Origin: Glandiceps talaboti
Lineage: Eukaryota > Hemichordata > Enteropneusta > Spengelidae
DNA length: 45,000 bases
Assembly (NCBI RefSeq): GCF_964340395.1
Contig: NC_135553.1
Location: 19,604,849 to 19,649,848, forward strand
Reading direction: 5' to 3'
Shown: positions 14,264 to 26,598 of the stretch, one piece after another
Numbering within the stretch: the stretch's first letter is position 1
How the letters are laid out: each line of letters begins with the position of its first letter
Translations under genes and position numbers: made by a program
Notes under the pieces: model-generated
The model's input: the letters and a program-made list of their open reading frames with translations, nothing else
The model's database searches: none
Told to the model about the DNA's origin: nothing

Positions 14264-16449
14264 ATATTCTCCACTTCCGGTTTGCATTGTACAATGGGCA
14301 ATAGCACTGGGTATTATTTCCCCAAGGTTGCAAAAATTCTAAATACAAGCAATTCGAACGAATACTTCCAAAATGTATACAAGTATGTAGACATTGATCA
14401 AGACAAGTATGATTTACTCCAGACTCAATTTGCATAAAAGTTTATATCTTTTTTTTAAAAATAGTTATATATTATGTAGTCATTATTTGCATATTATCAG
14501 ATACTTATATTGTAACATAATATCATGTATTCTACAACTGTAACTTAACAGAGGATGAATGTATGTATCATGTTATTGATTTACATATGTACACAAGAAT
14601 CTAGCACACTGTTGTACCGAGAAAATGTTACGTCATCTATAATTTGCTCCTGTACAATGGACGGAAAAATTCAATCATTTTTGTGAAATACAACCATGCT
14701 GTAGTCATGTATATAAACGTACTGATGTATTATCTTAGCAACTCCTTTCGTCATGGTTTTATGTGCTGTTTTTTGTCAAAATTTCACATCTCTTTATATT
14801 GTCAAATACGGCTAATGTTTAAAATAAATTACCCAAGAATTCACACAAATCCAAGTTTCAATTTGAAAATTACAACAAAAATCTAAATACCTACACAGAC
14901 ATCACATTCACAATATTTACTCTCTATGTCATGAAGTCATGCTTCTCAGTAAATTACTCTATATTTAAATTTATCTGGTAACATTCACAATTGAAAAGAA
15001 TTCCAAGTTTGTTTGTGTATAGTTTTAGTAGGGTTCTACCTTTAGTCCCAGCATCACTTTTCCCTGACTTTCAGTTTCATATAATATACACCGTAAATAT
15101 ATTAGCTGATTAGTGGACGGATCAAAGGAAAAAAAAAACATGCTTTCCCAACTTGACAAACATTCCCTTTTACTTTCAGGTCTATCAAACTGAACGTTCT
15201 TTTTCCTCACATTTTTTTTTAACCTTCCACATAACAGCAAGGCTTTACAGGCCAAAGAATAACCCCTTCCCCTACACACTCAAGCACACAGACACTTCAC
15301 CCACTGTAAATAACTTATCAACACAGTTAAAATCTGGCTTATATATGACCGGAAAATCTTAATACTAACAAATATCAACAAAAGATTCATCCTATTTTCG
15401 ACCGCTTTCAAATTTCACTTGTAATGCATGATTAGTTCTCAATGTCACAAAGATCCTTTTAACTGCTTTACCAGTATTGTACAAATGAATGAAACTGTAC
15501 CCTGGTTAATACTCCCATTACATGAACAAACAGCTAATCCCTTCCCTGGGGTTAATAACAATTCATTTTTGCCAAAATACAAGATAATTACACAAAAAGA
15601 ACCCTTTTTAAACCAACTCGCATGTTCTTCTTATCTTATCTCAAGAAGAATATGGTTTTATTCTTATTTTTAAAATACCCAAGAACTGTAACAAAATAAG
15701 GTACTTTGGTAGTAGCCACGGTTAGGTTTCCTGATTTGGATGGGATTTTGACCCGAGACTAAGGAATTTTCTTTGACTACACGATGATTAGGAACAGAAC
15801 AACACATGTGCATAACAGGCAGTTGGAATAAGTCTACCTTTTCACCACCCTGCTTTGTGTGTAGCACAAGAAGCAAGGCATATCACGTTATGCAAAAAAC
15901 TGCTGCCAAGACATTGAACCTTTTTTCCCCCAAAAGAGATCTAAATACAGGCTATTATGTACCCATATGCACCAACGGGGTTCAATTTCAATAATTGATT
16001 GTCTTGAGTAGCATTCATCTTCAGTTGTTACGACTTGAATACTTGTGTTATGGACTAGTGATTTGAAAAGCCGCCCTTTTTGCACTCAATTGGGCCATCA
16101 ATAAACAGTCAACACCATCCCTAACATTGAGACCTAGCCAATTTCTACTTTAAACTGCATCCCAATATGAGCTGAGTTGAAGCATTGTGAGTGGCTTGCT
16201 TGTTGTCCATCAGTCAGGTAAAATGTTAGACAGCAGGTGTGCAGGGCCAACCTTACCCCCACCTTTGCGTGACGAGTGCCATCTCAATCAAAAAGATGAT
16301 TGGATTTGCTTTCCTTAGTATAAACGTGGAGTTGTTTGAATTCTTTTTTGAGTTTGAGTTTGAAGGTGGATTCATATAAAAATGATTGCCTAAAACTGAG
16401 AGCAACCCTTAGAGTTGTACATCTCCACGGAGTCAAGGATGTAATTGAC

Positions 16450-19400
16450 TTACACACTTTTATCATAGAATTCCCAAAAAGCATCATCTTTGACTGGGGC
16501 TGGTGGTGGGGGTGGGGTTGGTTCTTTTGGAGGAGGTTCCTTTTTGGGAGATGGTTTTGGTTTCGGAGGTTTAGGTTTTGGTTTTTCAGAGGAGGGTGGT
16601 TTTTGACGTTTTTGGTTTCTGTCCCAGTTGGCTTCTACCTTTGGCTGTGCATCCATAAAATCTGTCCACGCTTTCTTGATTCTCAATTCAAGCACATTTT
16701 GTTCAGCCCAGGCACCTGTGTAAAGATGGAGGACAAATTAATGTCATATTTTTTTCAATCATCATTCTGTTCTTTAAAGTGGCAATATGGATGAGGATTT
16801 GGGATTTATTTTGGATTTTTAATTCATGAAATAATTTTATCATGGCTCTTTACTTGAAAAATCAATGTGAAACAACATTGACTAAGTCTGTGTTTGTAAT
16901 AAACTGCAAAAAAGTTTTAAAAAAAGAGTGTGTAAAAATTTGTTATTGTACACACAATAACAAACTACTTACACATTTATTGTGCTTTTGCAATTTATTG
17001 AGTTACAAACAAGGACTTAGCATACACTGTTTTACATTGATTTTCCAAGTAGGAAGCTATGATAAGATTGTTTCATAAATTAAAAATCCAAAAGAAATAC
17101 CAAATCCTCATCCATATGGCCACTTTAATATGAGTGTAGAGTATGTGAAGCTGATGATGAAAGTTATGTACACATGCACGATTCATTAACGATGAAAGAC
17201 GTTGTTATGGGGATGAAAGTTATAAGTATAATTATGCTGATGAAAAAGTGACGTTAGTGCAAAGAAATGAAGAAAGCATTATACATACAATAGCACATCA
17301 ATTGTAATCTAAGCAACCCACAAAGAAATATATTTTTTTACAACTTGTCGATGTCAGTACATGTCTTTCAATATTACAGCATTTAACTTGTAAAGAGCTT
17401 GTTTGCGACTTTTTCTCCGCTGAAAAAATCAATTCAGCGAATCCATATCTACTAAATACACAAAAGGTTTCGATTTGTTAGAGTTAGTGTCAAACAACAC
17501 AACAACCTGAAAACATTACAAAAGGATGTTATTGATTAATTACAGAATGAGCTACATTCATTTTTACAACACGCCGCCGCACTAAAATATCAAACTGCTT
17601 CTCATCTGGAGGCCATTATAACTTTCTTACTCCATGGCCATCCTGTTTTGAAATTTTTACAAAAGCTGAAATTCTAGAGAAATATGAATTTGAAGCTATT
17701 ATAGCAGACCAACATGAAGTTTTAGAGAGCATAGTGAGAGTGAAGCGATATGACCGAGATGATGCTGTGCTGTGCTAGAAAGAAGTGAGATAGCAAAATT
17801 CAATCTCATGATGTAAAATTTCAGAACTGAAATCACTTCATACATTTATCATTTTAAACTAATCTTTTGGTTTGGCTTTGGCTTCGTCCCATGCTTTCTT
17901 CATTCGATCTCTTATCACATTATCTTCATTCCATTTGGCTGATTTATGCAAAAGAAGAAGGACAATTAAAAATTACATTCACATCATGCCCCCTAATTTA
18001 CAAAAAAAATTCTGATCACGAGATTCTGAAAATTTCAAATCAGGTTTGACTCATAAGAGGCATAGAAATCCAGATATACTTTCAACCAGTGTGCCCTCTA
18101 AGCCAATTTGAAGTGCCACTGACATTACACACAATTTCTAGTGACACACCAAAATTTGGTGTTCCCCTATCTCTTACTATGTGGTGACTCACAAGAAATG
18201 CCAGTTTTTATCATTGTGACTCACAACAACAAAATCTGGTTATCATTAAAGGGCACACTGCTTTCAACCAATCTTGCTTGAAAAAATATCTACAGGTTAT
18301 ATTTAAGTTTTAATCTACAAAAGAGCTTTTGTATTTCATCAAATCTTCTTTTATGCAATATTAAGAGGATAAGGGTAATCCTCTTGGAAACTATATTAAA
18401 ACACAGACACTCCACGAGGGCCTATGATTAAAACAGACTTGATTTTGATTGTCTAGACATCTCGTGTTACTAATACAACAATCACAAAGCCATCACCTGT
18501 CACACCTGTACAACGACATTGTATATTTGTTTATGGTTTCCTCGTCATAGCAATGCAATATCATGTATCCTGTAAACGTGCAGGTAAGGTAATTACATTA
18601 CAGAGGGAAAAAAAAGAGACATAAACAAAGTCACCGGATCAAACTACAAGTCTAGTCAAATATAAATAGTCTACAAAAATTCACACAAAAGCAATATTTG
18701 AAACTTGACAGTTGAAGACCCAAGACATGGTTAGTATTGTTAGTAACCTGTAGGTAAATGAATATGAATAAAGCTTAATTTAAAAAAAGGATTTTTTTTT
18801 TTACTTTTTTTTACAAATAGCTGCTTAGATTACAATATATGATACATGTATGACTTCTACTGATTCAAATCCTGCATTATATTGTATGTGCTTAAATTGC
18901 TTTTAATGTTGGATTAGATAACATTCCACACTCCTCTTACACAGCAACACATAAGCATGATTTGATATTTTTCACAAATAATCAACAATGGAATAGTTTG
19001 AATAGAGTATAGCTATCAGTATCACAGATTAGAAGAATTTTAATCGCTGGACATTGTATATTCACCAAACAGCTGTGTTATGACTTTGCAATTATCCTGT
19101 GATATAAATTGTTTTAGCACAGAAAACACAACCATACTTGTGAATATAGGCATTTATTTTGACAGGAAAATTGTCAGAAATCGATGAAAAGTGATAACAG
19201 AAATGTGTTTTATTATTGGTAGTATAAATATGGTGTTTGTGATGAACCTAATACAGTCAGAGTTAGCCTGAGTGATATGAGAGGCAAATTGAAAAAGTGT
19301 GTGGGAGAAAGCTTGGAATTTATTTATAACCATAATGCAGTTTGAAAGTTAGTAAATTTATTTACAGTGAATTATCTAAAATGTGTTACTGGAAAAGAAG

Positions 19401-20418
19401 TTTAGTCAATGAAAATGTAACACTTACTGTCCTCATTCTTGAGTATTCCAAATTTTGGTGGATAATGTGCTGCAGATCTTGTGAAGACCTCATTTGTGTA
19501 GGACTCGGTATTCAGACTTTTTATACCAGAGACTGGTACCCCACTGAAGTGGTCATATCGTAAGTGATTACTCAAGCTCTCGTATCCAGGACTTGTTCTT
19601 TTTTCCCTTTTCTCAGACTTTTCCTCAACTGTTGTTCGTGCTCTGGGTATTGGTGTTCTCACTGTTTCAACAGCGTCGGAAACCTTTTTCTCATCATCCC
19701 CTATCAAATCATTGATCATCTGAGTTCCGTATCTGTGCCGAATATTTGATGGTACAGCCTCTTTTCGTGACGAGCGTGTTTGTGCAGGTCGACCATTAGA
19801 TTGGACTATTGGTGAGTGGTATTCACCTTGCCCAGGATTTCCAGTGTTTCCATGTCCAGTTCTGCTATTTGCACTATATGAAACCTGTCCTTGTTTACCT
19901 AGAGCATTGCCTATATGTTTGTAGTTTGAATTACTTCGGAGTCTGGGATCACGATGTGCATCATAATTATAGTCCTGTCTGTTTCCTAAGCCGATGGTGT
20001 TGAATAACTCTGGATGAGCGACATCAGTTGCATTCAGTTTTACGTCTGTTTTGTATGGATTTTTGTCTGTGATATGTGCAGGTTGAAATGGATCCCTTAC
20101 AACTGAGTGTCCAAGAGTGTGAGGGTCTGGTTTGAAATATAGAGCATTTTCATGCACTTCCCGGTACTGATCCTTTGCGTCACTCGTCGAATCCCATTGT
20201 TTCTTGTAATCCACTTTACTACCTTCGAGTTTTTCCACATCTCCAGGCTGCCTATATTTTGCAAACTTTTCAAGTCCAATGGGTCTTTTCGGTTTCCTTT
20301 GTTTGGGCAAGTTTGGTGGTGTTTCTCCAGGTTTTCTTATCTCCACATTTGTGCCAAACAAACTTCTCGGCGCAACAGCCTCTGTCCGCTTTGATCTTAA
20401 ATCTAGATAACTGCTCAT
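16450..20418 (-). CDS. Uncharacterised basic protein with alternative terminal exons (long isoform)
   Basis: The first coding exon, 20418-19428, encodes 330 residues starting MSSYLDLRSK. It is rich in Lys, Arg, Pro, Asn and Tyr, with no signal peptide or membrane segment, and ends at donor GGACA/GTAAGTG (phase 1). In this isoform it joins 16715-16450 (acceptor tttacacag; TAA-type end after FWEFYDKSV), about 418 aa in all. The last exon carries WAEQNVLELRIKKAW, then a Lys-Pro-Glu tract (about residues 365-400) and a conserved-looking aromatic tail. A second acceptor-compatible last exon lies at 17938-17859 (separate entry). The family is not recognised. The short GY/Y-rich motifs and a possible X-box near the 5'UTR exon make a ciliary or axonemal protein a plausible guess only. 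A 5'UTR exon with consensus donor GGCG/GTAAGT ends at 21446. Confidence 0.75.
16778..17124. mobile_element. TTAA-flanked MITE with about 68-bp inverted termini
   Basis: The left end AGTGGCAATATGGATGAGGA and the reverse complement of the right end AGTGGCCATATGGATGAGGA stay similar for about 68 bp. TTAA lies at 16774-16777 and 17125-17128, the duplication expected for piggyBac-type insertion. No coding capacity (347 bp). It lies between the two alternative last exons of the minus-strand gene. Confidence 0.8.
17859..17938 (-). CDS. Alternative last exon of the minus-strand gene (short isoform)
   Basis: The acceptor cataaatcag precedes CC, completing the phase-1 codon left by exon 20418-19428 (A+CC). 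The exon encodes KWNEDNVIRDRMKKAW then DEAKAKPKD and a TAG at 17859-17861, giving a 356-residue protein. It is homologous to the start of the distal last exon (AWAEQNVLELRIKKAW): W, E, NV, R and KKAW align. Because it ends in a stop, it cannot be spliced in series with the distal exon as coding sequence; the two are mutually exclusive protein ends. Confidence 0.72.
18087..18260. mobile_element. hAT-like MITE copy 1
   Basis: 174 bp bounded by 11-bp inverted termini CAGTGTGCCCT / AGGGCACACTG and by a perfect 8-bp duplication CTTTCAAC (18079-18086 and 18261-18268). An 8-bp duplication with CAG-starting termini is the hAT hallmark. Non-coding; inside the intron of the minus-strand gene. Confidence 0.9.
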
Positions 20419-21573
20419 CTTGAAGGTGTTTGCAATATTTCAGTTCAGTCCAGTTTTGTAGACACTGCAGTCACTGGTTGAATAGCAACAGCAATTTGTT
20501 TTTTTAACCAAGTCCTGCTACATGTAGGTGTTGAGTTCTTGTCACCAAATGTGCATGTTTTGAAGTTTTCACACTGTAGCGTTAAAATGGAAGAGAAAGA
20601 GAGTAATTTATAGCAAACACATATTTCACTTTCTAGTAAAAATAATTCTAATTATACTGAATTAGGTATGAGAACTGATGTTATTCATAACTGCTACTAC
20701 ATCGATACGACATGCAAATTAAGATACGATATAACTTTAATACAACCATATATAGGAAATTGACAATTCTATTTGGGTACATAAGTGTAATAAAGATATT
20801 AAAGAACATTGTATTAATGAAAAGGCTAATGTTTTGAGTTACTAATACTTAAACATGTGTTAAACATTATTTCTTCACAAAAATCAAGTAAAATCTATTC
20901 GATAAACGATATCATGAAAATGATAATATATAAAAAGACAGAATCACAAAAAATATACCTAAAGCCCTATAAACACATACAGTAAAGATATTTTATACCA
21001 AATTACATGATACATACACCATGGATGTATTTGGGAGACATCTATGCATACACATAAACTGACAGTGATACAGAATGTATATTTTGAATCTGATTTGCAC
21101 CACACGTCAAACATTTTTATGTATAAACTATAAATTTTTGATTAGCACTGAGTCAAAGGTGAAGGCCAGAAAACAATAACTGGGTAAAGTATTAACGGTA
21201 ACTGAAAACAGGATACTAAACTATCACCTCACAAAATGTGCATTACTGTTTACATGGAGGTTGAAACACACCTCCATGCTATTTACACCCGGTACCCTAG
21301 GCTAGTACTACAGTACATGCACTTCTCGGTTCAGTTGACAAAGTTTACAAGCACATAATTACTGAAAACTTTGCAGAAAGAAAAACTTGAACACTTTCGC
21401 GAACAAATTTGGTCAAGGCTAAACAGTCCTTCATTCCATACTTACCGCCAAATCTGATGTTAACCCTGTAATGTCTGAAGTAAGCCCAGTCACTATGTCA
21501 GCCACGGAACTCACAGACGCAGACGAAGGCCTCCACAACCTCTGCATGCACTCAGTGCTCAGCGCGTAGCTTT
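20419..21573 (-). other. 5'UTR intron and leader of minus-strand gene
   Basis: A probable first, non-coding exon ends at 21446 with a consensus donor (GGCG/GTAAGTATGG on the minus strand) and starts near 21560. Acceptors just upstream of the ATG at 20418 (for example gtgactgcag near 20468) are available. No coding exon is seen between. Confidence 0.5.
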
Positions 21574-21588
21574 GTTGCTAGGGTCAAC
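21574..21588 (-). promoter_or_regulatory. Imperfect RFX X-box-like element
   Basis: GTTGCTAGGGTCAAC holds a perfect left half (GTTGCTAGG, as in the X-box GTTGCTAGGCAAC) and the CAAC of the right half, with two extra bases. It lies just upstream of the inferred transcription start of the minus-strand gene. Confidence 0.35.
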
Positions 21589-21789
21589 CTTGTACACTAA
21601 AGTAATTTAGAATCTTTTGCCCCATCGTTCATATTTATGTTTATGCATTCTTCCTTCGTATCTTTATGTGCTATACCATAATGATATTTTAAGTTTAATA
21701 GTATGTAATCAATATGTTTATTTTAACCAAAATATTTTGCTTTAATAATTGCATTCTGTAGAAAGAGGCCATGGGAGCCCCGCGAATGA

Positions 21790-21805
21790 TGACGTCATAT
21801 ATAAA
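21790..21805 (+). promoter_or_regulatory. CRE plus TATA box
   Basis: The palindromic CRE TGACGTCA (21790-21797) runs directly into TATATAAA (21798-21805). About 30 bp downstream begins a likely leader exon ending at donor TTTACG/GTAAGC (21907/21908), which would splice to the acceptor at 23306 before the thioredoxin ATG. CREB/ATF-type control is an inference. Confidence 0.55.
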
Positions 21806-21907
21806 TGTGCACTATATACGTATTACACACAACAGTGGAACCATTTCATCGTCTACGTACCTGGGACAACTTTACCAGTGCAGTATTGTTTGTGAGATTT
21901 GTTTACG

Positions 21908-23306
21908 GTAAGCCTTATCGGAAAGTCGTTATTATGACCCCCATTCACCCCGATTAGGACGGTGATGCGTGTCGCCGTCTCCACGTCTAAAGCACATTTC
22001 TCTTTCTCCACGTTATACGTTTGATCGTTCAGATCAAATAGTACGAGACAATGTCGTATGATTATGAACTTGACATGTTACTGACCGGTCGGACATTGCC
22101 CCTCGCCACTTCACAGCAAAATCATCTCTCAAAAGTACTTTCAGATGTCAGAGACGAAGTAAACCTCAAGACCAAACATAGATGATTATTATTGCTGGAT
22201 TTGGGAGAACAGTGCATAACGTTTCCTACTTCTAAGTTCTAGTATTTTGTCAGAACTACTGAATTTGTTTGTTTTGGCTTACATTACGTAACACTTACAA
22301 CTTGAGCTACAAATTAAATATGCCGGTATTGGTATTGCATTTGACAGTAGATACAATTAATTGTAGACAATAAACACATGTAACTGTAGGCAACATTATA
22401 GAATAGTCACGTGATACTAGTAATTTCATCAAGGTAGCTTATTGAAAAAAAAATATAAAGATGGATGCATTGTACTACTACCAGCCTCCAAATTTAGGAT
22501 GAAGCATGTTGAACATGAGAATATATTATGGCACACTAATGTTAATAATAGTGAGCTGTATTCTCACCTTGTGAGCTGTAATATACTAATGAATAATCTT
22601 GTAACTTATTTTTTCATTTCAGCATTTAAATTTGTTATGTAAAGTCCTATAAATCTTGCTTGTCAAAAGTAAGTGAGTGAGAATGATAGGAATTTACATC
22701 TATTCAATTGTAAATTCTCAGTTTTGCCTACAAGAGTACTATTTGGTAGGATATTCCTAGTGTAAAATTATATTGTCGCAATCCCATATGTTCTTCAGTC
22801 AAGAGAACCTGGTAATAGCCCAAACATTGGCTCACTGCTCATCAACAAAACATAAGCTGTAGTTATATCGTTGATGCACAAGTACCAATGCTGGTTGTCA
22901 TAGTCACATACGTAGTCATGGGTCACGTGTGGCGCAATGCAATCAAAGTACTATTATAGGAGTCCTAGCATTGATAGCATTCAGTACAGTTTTGAAGGCT
23001 TGTATGTTGGCTGCACAGTGAGTGTCTTGAGGTAGTGAGTTCCATAGTGGTAGTCAGTGTGCCCTCTAAGCCAATTCGATGCGCCACTGGAGCACACAAT
23101 TTGTAGCGACGCACCAAAATTTGATGTTCTCCTATCTCGTACTATGTGGTGACTCACAAGAAGTTTCTCTCATTTTGACTCACAACAACAAAATTTGGCT
23201 ATCATCATGAGAGGGCACACTGGTGGTAGTATTTTAGGATATACACACTGTATCTGTATAAACTATAAATATGACAATTATTATTAATTATTATTAATTA
23301 CTTTTC
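21908..23306 (+). other. 5'UTR intron of thioredoxin gene
   Basis: From the donor at 21908 to the acceptor cttttcag at 23306. It contains the second hAT-like MITE and short AT-rich frames only. Confidence 0.5.
23055..23222. mobile_element. hAT-like MITE copy 2
   Basis: 168 bp with the same 11-bp termini as the copy at 18087 and similar interior (for example ACTATGTGGTGACTCACAAG). It is flanked by a perfect 8-bp duplication GTGGTAGT (23047-23054, 23223-23230). Same orientation as copy 1; inside the leader intron of the thioredoxin gene. Confidence 0.9.
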
Positions 23307-23313
23307 AGAACAC

Positions 23314-24880
23314 ATGATGGCAACTAGAGTAGTGTGTATGACGGTGTTGGCTCGTTCCAGAAGACTTTTATCATCAAGGTCAGTTGACATGATTCAGGAA
23401 CTCGTAGAGTTACAAGAAATTCAATTTTGACACAGTAAATGACACATTTACGAGGATGGATTTGTAAACACAGATCAAGTAGTGATGTATACAAATAGAA
23501 ACTATATGTATGCAATTTGTTTAAGATTTTTGTGTGTGTTCATTTACATTTCAAAACTTTATGAAAGAATTTTTTTTTAAATTATGTAGAAGTAGAAACA
23601 TATTGACAGAAAAGACATTGGGATAAACATACATTTTTTTGTATTATTTGCAGGAATATCCCGACTACAAGTGCATTTCTTCACACAAGTAGCATTTGTA
23701 GGAAATCATTCAACATACAAGACACTGAAGACTTCACAGAAAGAGTAATCAACAGTGATACTCCAACTATTGTAGACTTCCATGCATCGTGAGTTAAAAC
23801 CACCAGAGTGACATGCATGTGTATTGTTTTCTCTTTCACACATCATGCAAAGTAGCCCCTACCTAAACATTTGATGTGTGGTGAACTCTGTGTGATTTAC
23901 TGGTACAACAATAAAATGATTCTGAATCAAATCATACTAGTAAAAATATTTTGTGTAGTGATGAATTTCACCACAGTAAATGACAGTGGACTACTAGCTA
24001 ACCACTTTAAAATTATATTTTTTTATCCATTTAGACCATACTGAATCTGTCATCATAATCACCGTATTCATGTGTGAAAAAGTGTCTGTCCTAAAATGTG
24101 TAACTTGAATTTAGGTGTAGTAAATAGTAGCTGAAAAGGAAGGTTATGATACATCTACTTGGTAGATACATTGTATGTAACACTAAGGCTGAAAGCCAAG
24201 AAAATGGCTGCAGTATGCATTCAATGGGAAATAAAACAAATTTCATCTACGTTCTTTGAATTCATTCCATTTCATTATGACATATGAATTCATGTATGCA
24301 TACACATGTAAGGGTGCTCTATGTTTCTCATGTTGACACTTTAAAAATGATAGTTCAATCGGTTAAAAAAATGTAAACAGTAAAAAAATGTAAACAGTAA
24401 GTGAACATGTTGGTGATATACTTTCAATTTATATTAGTACTTTAATAGTCAGAATGCAACATAGTCCCAAACCTAAGTGGATTTCTGTAGGTTGTGTAAT
24501 GTGTTGCACATGTGAAAAGAATATGCTGGAAGCAATTCTAAATACAAATGTTTTCTTAAAAAACTCAAAAAGAAAATTACTGCAAGTTAATCCCAACAGT
24601 ATAACATAATATGACAGATTGTAAATTGTATTTTTGATTGTCTAGGTGGTGCGGTCCATGTAAAATACTAGGACCAAGACTAGAGAAGGTGATTGCTGCA
24701 AAAGATGGCAAAGTACAGCTGGCCAAGGTGGACATTGATGACAACACTGATCTAGCAATGGAATATGGTGTTTCCGTAGTCCCTACAGTTATTGCAATGA
24801 AAAAAGGTGACAAAGTGGATGAATTTGTGGGCGTGCAAGATGAAGTGGAGGTCAAGTCCTTTGTGGAGAAATTATTGTGA
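23314..24880 (+). CDS. TXN2: Mitochondrial thioredoxin (thioredoxin-2 type)
   Basis: Coding exons are 23314-23378, 23654-23788 and 24646-24880 (TGA), phases 2 and 2, giving 144 aa. The first exon encodes an Arg-rich amphipathic leader ([20 protein letters not shown]) suited to mitochondrial import. The mature domain shows [24 protein letters not shown] and the dithiol active site WCGPCK at the start of exon 3. [20 protein letters not shown] follows, with the conserved cis-proline before T, then the C-terminal helix. It would reduce protein disulfides in the matrix with thioredoxin reductase 2 and feed peroxiredoxin 3. Length is close to the usual 150-170 aa of animal TXN2. A second ATG directly follows the first, so the start is ambiguous by one codon. 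Confidence 0.93.
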
Positions 24881-25003
24881 TGGACGGTCTGAGTTTAATA
24901 GTAATGGACGTTTTTAAAACTTTGACTATATCATGAAAGTTTACAAAAGTATCAAAAACAGACGGGTGAAATGCATTGTATTTACCAGTAGATATAATTG
25001 ATA

Positions 25004-25478
25004 CAGTAAAAATGATGTAGGCTTGGTGTTTTACTGATGGGACATTACAGCTAAAATGATGTAGGCTTGGTGTTTCACTCATGGGACATTGCAGCTAAAA
25101 TGATGTACACTTGGTGTTTCACGTCACTCATGGGACATTATGTTTCTGATACAGAGCTAGACATATTTCAACCCTAGACAAACAATAACAGCGACACAAT
25201 AAACACAGCAGGATCCTTTGCCCAATCACATTGAACACTGATAAGCATTGCTATTCTTTGACAGTGCAGTAGAAACAGGCCTCTAATGACAACATTACAA
25301 TTGGACTTGATGATTGCTTGATGGTCGCAATTGTTTATTTTCTGTGACTGATAATCAAGATTTCAACTTGACTACTTCTTCATGATCCCCACTGTGCATG
25401 GCACCTGGAGTTGTCTGAGGATGTGTATTAAATGTCATGTCACATGAGTGACACACCAAGCCCACATCATTTTAGCTG
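25004..25478. mobile_element. TA-flanked MITE, copy A (left terminus in triplicate)
   Basis: Termini CAGCTAAAATGATGTAGGCT and its inverse lie beside TA (25002-25003, 25479-25480). The left end consists of three near-identical 44-bp units starting at 25004, 25048 and 25092. The interior matches copies at 36967 and 38673. TA flanks suggest a Tc1/mariner-type mover. Confidence 0.85.
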
Positions 25479-26261
25479 TATCAATAATTTGTAATACTTG
25501 ACACTTTGTGATATCAATGATGAAACTAAAAAATAGGCAAGATAAAGAGATTAACTGTGCAGACTCAGTTATGGAAAATTACACAAGTTTGTGAAGTAAG
25601 AAATGTTATTGGCACTATATATCCCAATGGAGGTGCAGAGTACCTTGAAGAGAAAATGTATACATGTAGCACTGTTTACGATGGTTTCAACATTTTTTGT
25701 GTCTGTCGTTCTTCTGCCGTTTAGTTTAGATGAGTAATATGCAGGACTGTATACTTCACCACACAAGAAAAGTAGTAACTATGGAATAGTAAATAAATTG
25801 TTAAATATCTCAGATGATGTAATCATGGATAGCTTGGTTAGTTCTTTGTTCCTTTTGATCATGGATCTCTAATAGTACCATTCACCACAGAAAATTACTT
25901 TTTTTGTGAATAAATATATTATTTTGATTTCCAAGATGTCTATGTTTTCTGTGCTGTCACTTGAATGTGTGTCATGTTGTGCACCGTCATTAGAGCATAC
26001 AGACAATATTTGACAATGTGGAACATACATTGCATGCAAACCAAATTTTGTTACTTTGAAATTTTTATGTTAACTAGTCAACCCTGGAATTAAAATAACT
26101 ACCACATATTATAATGTAACGAAAGAGACCTACATATCCCGCACCCCACCCCTACCCCACCCAAGCTAATTGTCCTACTCGCAATCAAGATAACATATTA
26201 AAATATATCTTTGTGTTTATCCCGATTGGGATAAAATATTTGTCATTTTTTAGGGCTACAC

Positions 26262-26598
26262 CATTTGATGGGGGGGGGGGATGGTTTGCAGGATTTTCAC
26301 CCCCAAAAGTGAACAAAATAAATTGCTGATCAAGTCAACACAGAGACAAATGCTTCCAGAGTATGAGTGTGAAATGAGTCAATTGTTGCTTGGTTTCTGA
26401 TCTCTGGACACTGGATTGGGGATGTCAGTAATATGCTATGTGAGACAACATGACATGACGTGAGGCGACAAGTGTCAAATTAAAAACATAATTATACACT
26501 ATTTTGAAAAACATGCTTAACCTTAACTTCTAACAAGCTAAAAATTATTTTGGGTCCAAATCCTCCAGTCCCCCCCCCCATATCAAATGGTTTCTCCC
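26262..26598. repeat. Imperfect inverted repeat with G10/C10 runs
   Basis: 'CCATTTGATG', a G run and '...CAGGATTTT' near 26262-26300 recur inverted at about 26553-26598 ('AAATCCTCCAGT', a C run, 'ATATCAAATGG'). It may be a degraded MITE; ends are not resolved. Confidence 0.45.

Larger units (their letters stand above)
12001..16449. other. Intergenic / probable UTR and promoter DNA
   Basis: No coding exon is supported. It should hold the promoter of the coiled-coil gene (near 12001-12130, with repeated CGTCCGAA/GTTCGAA motifs) and the 3' untranslated part of the minus-strand gene that ends at 16450. A (CCTA)n run lies at about 12945-12974. Two near-identical CTCF-like motifs lie at 13294 and 14248. 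The open frame 14099-14437 has no domain, contains one of those motifs, and is treated as chance. Confidence 0.55.

Noticed and set aside
14099-14437. 112-codon open frame
   Set aside because: No recognisable domain, no splice context, and it runs through the CTCF-like motif; likely chance in probable UTR or intergenic DNA.
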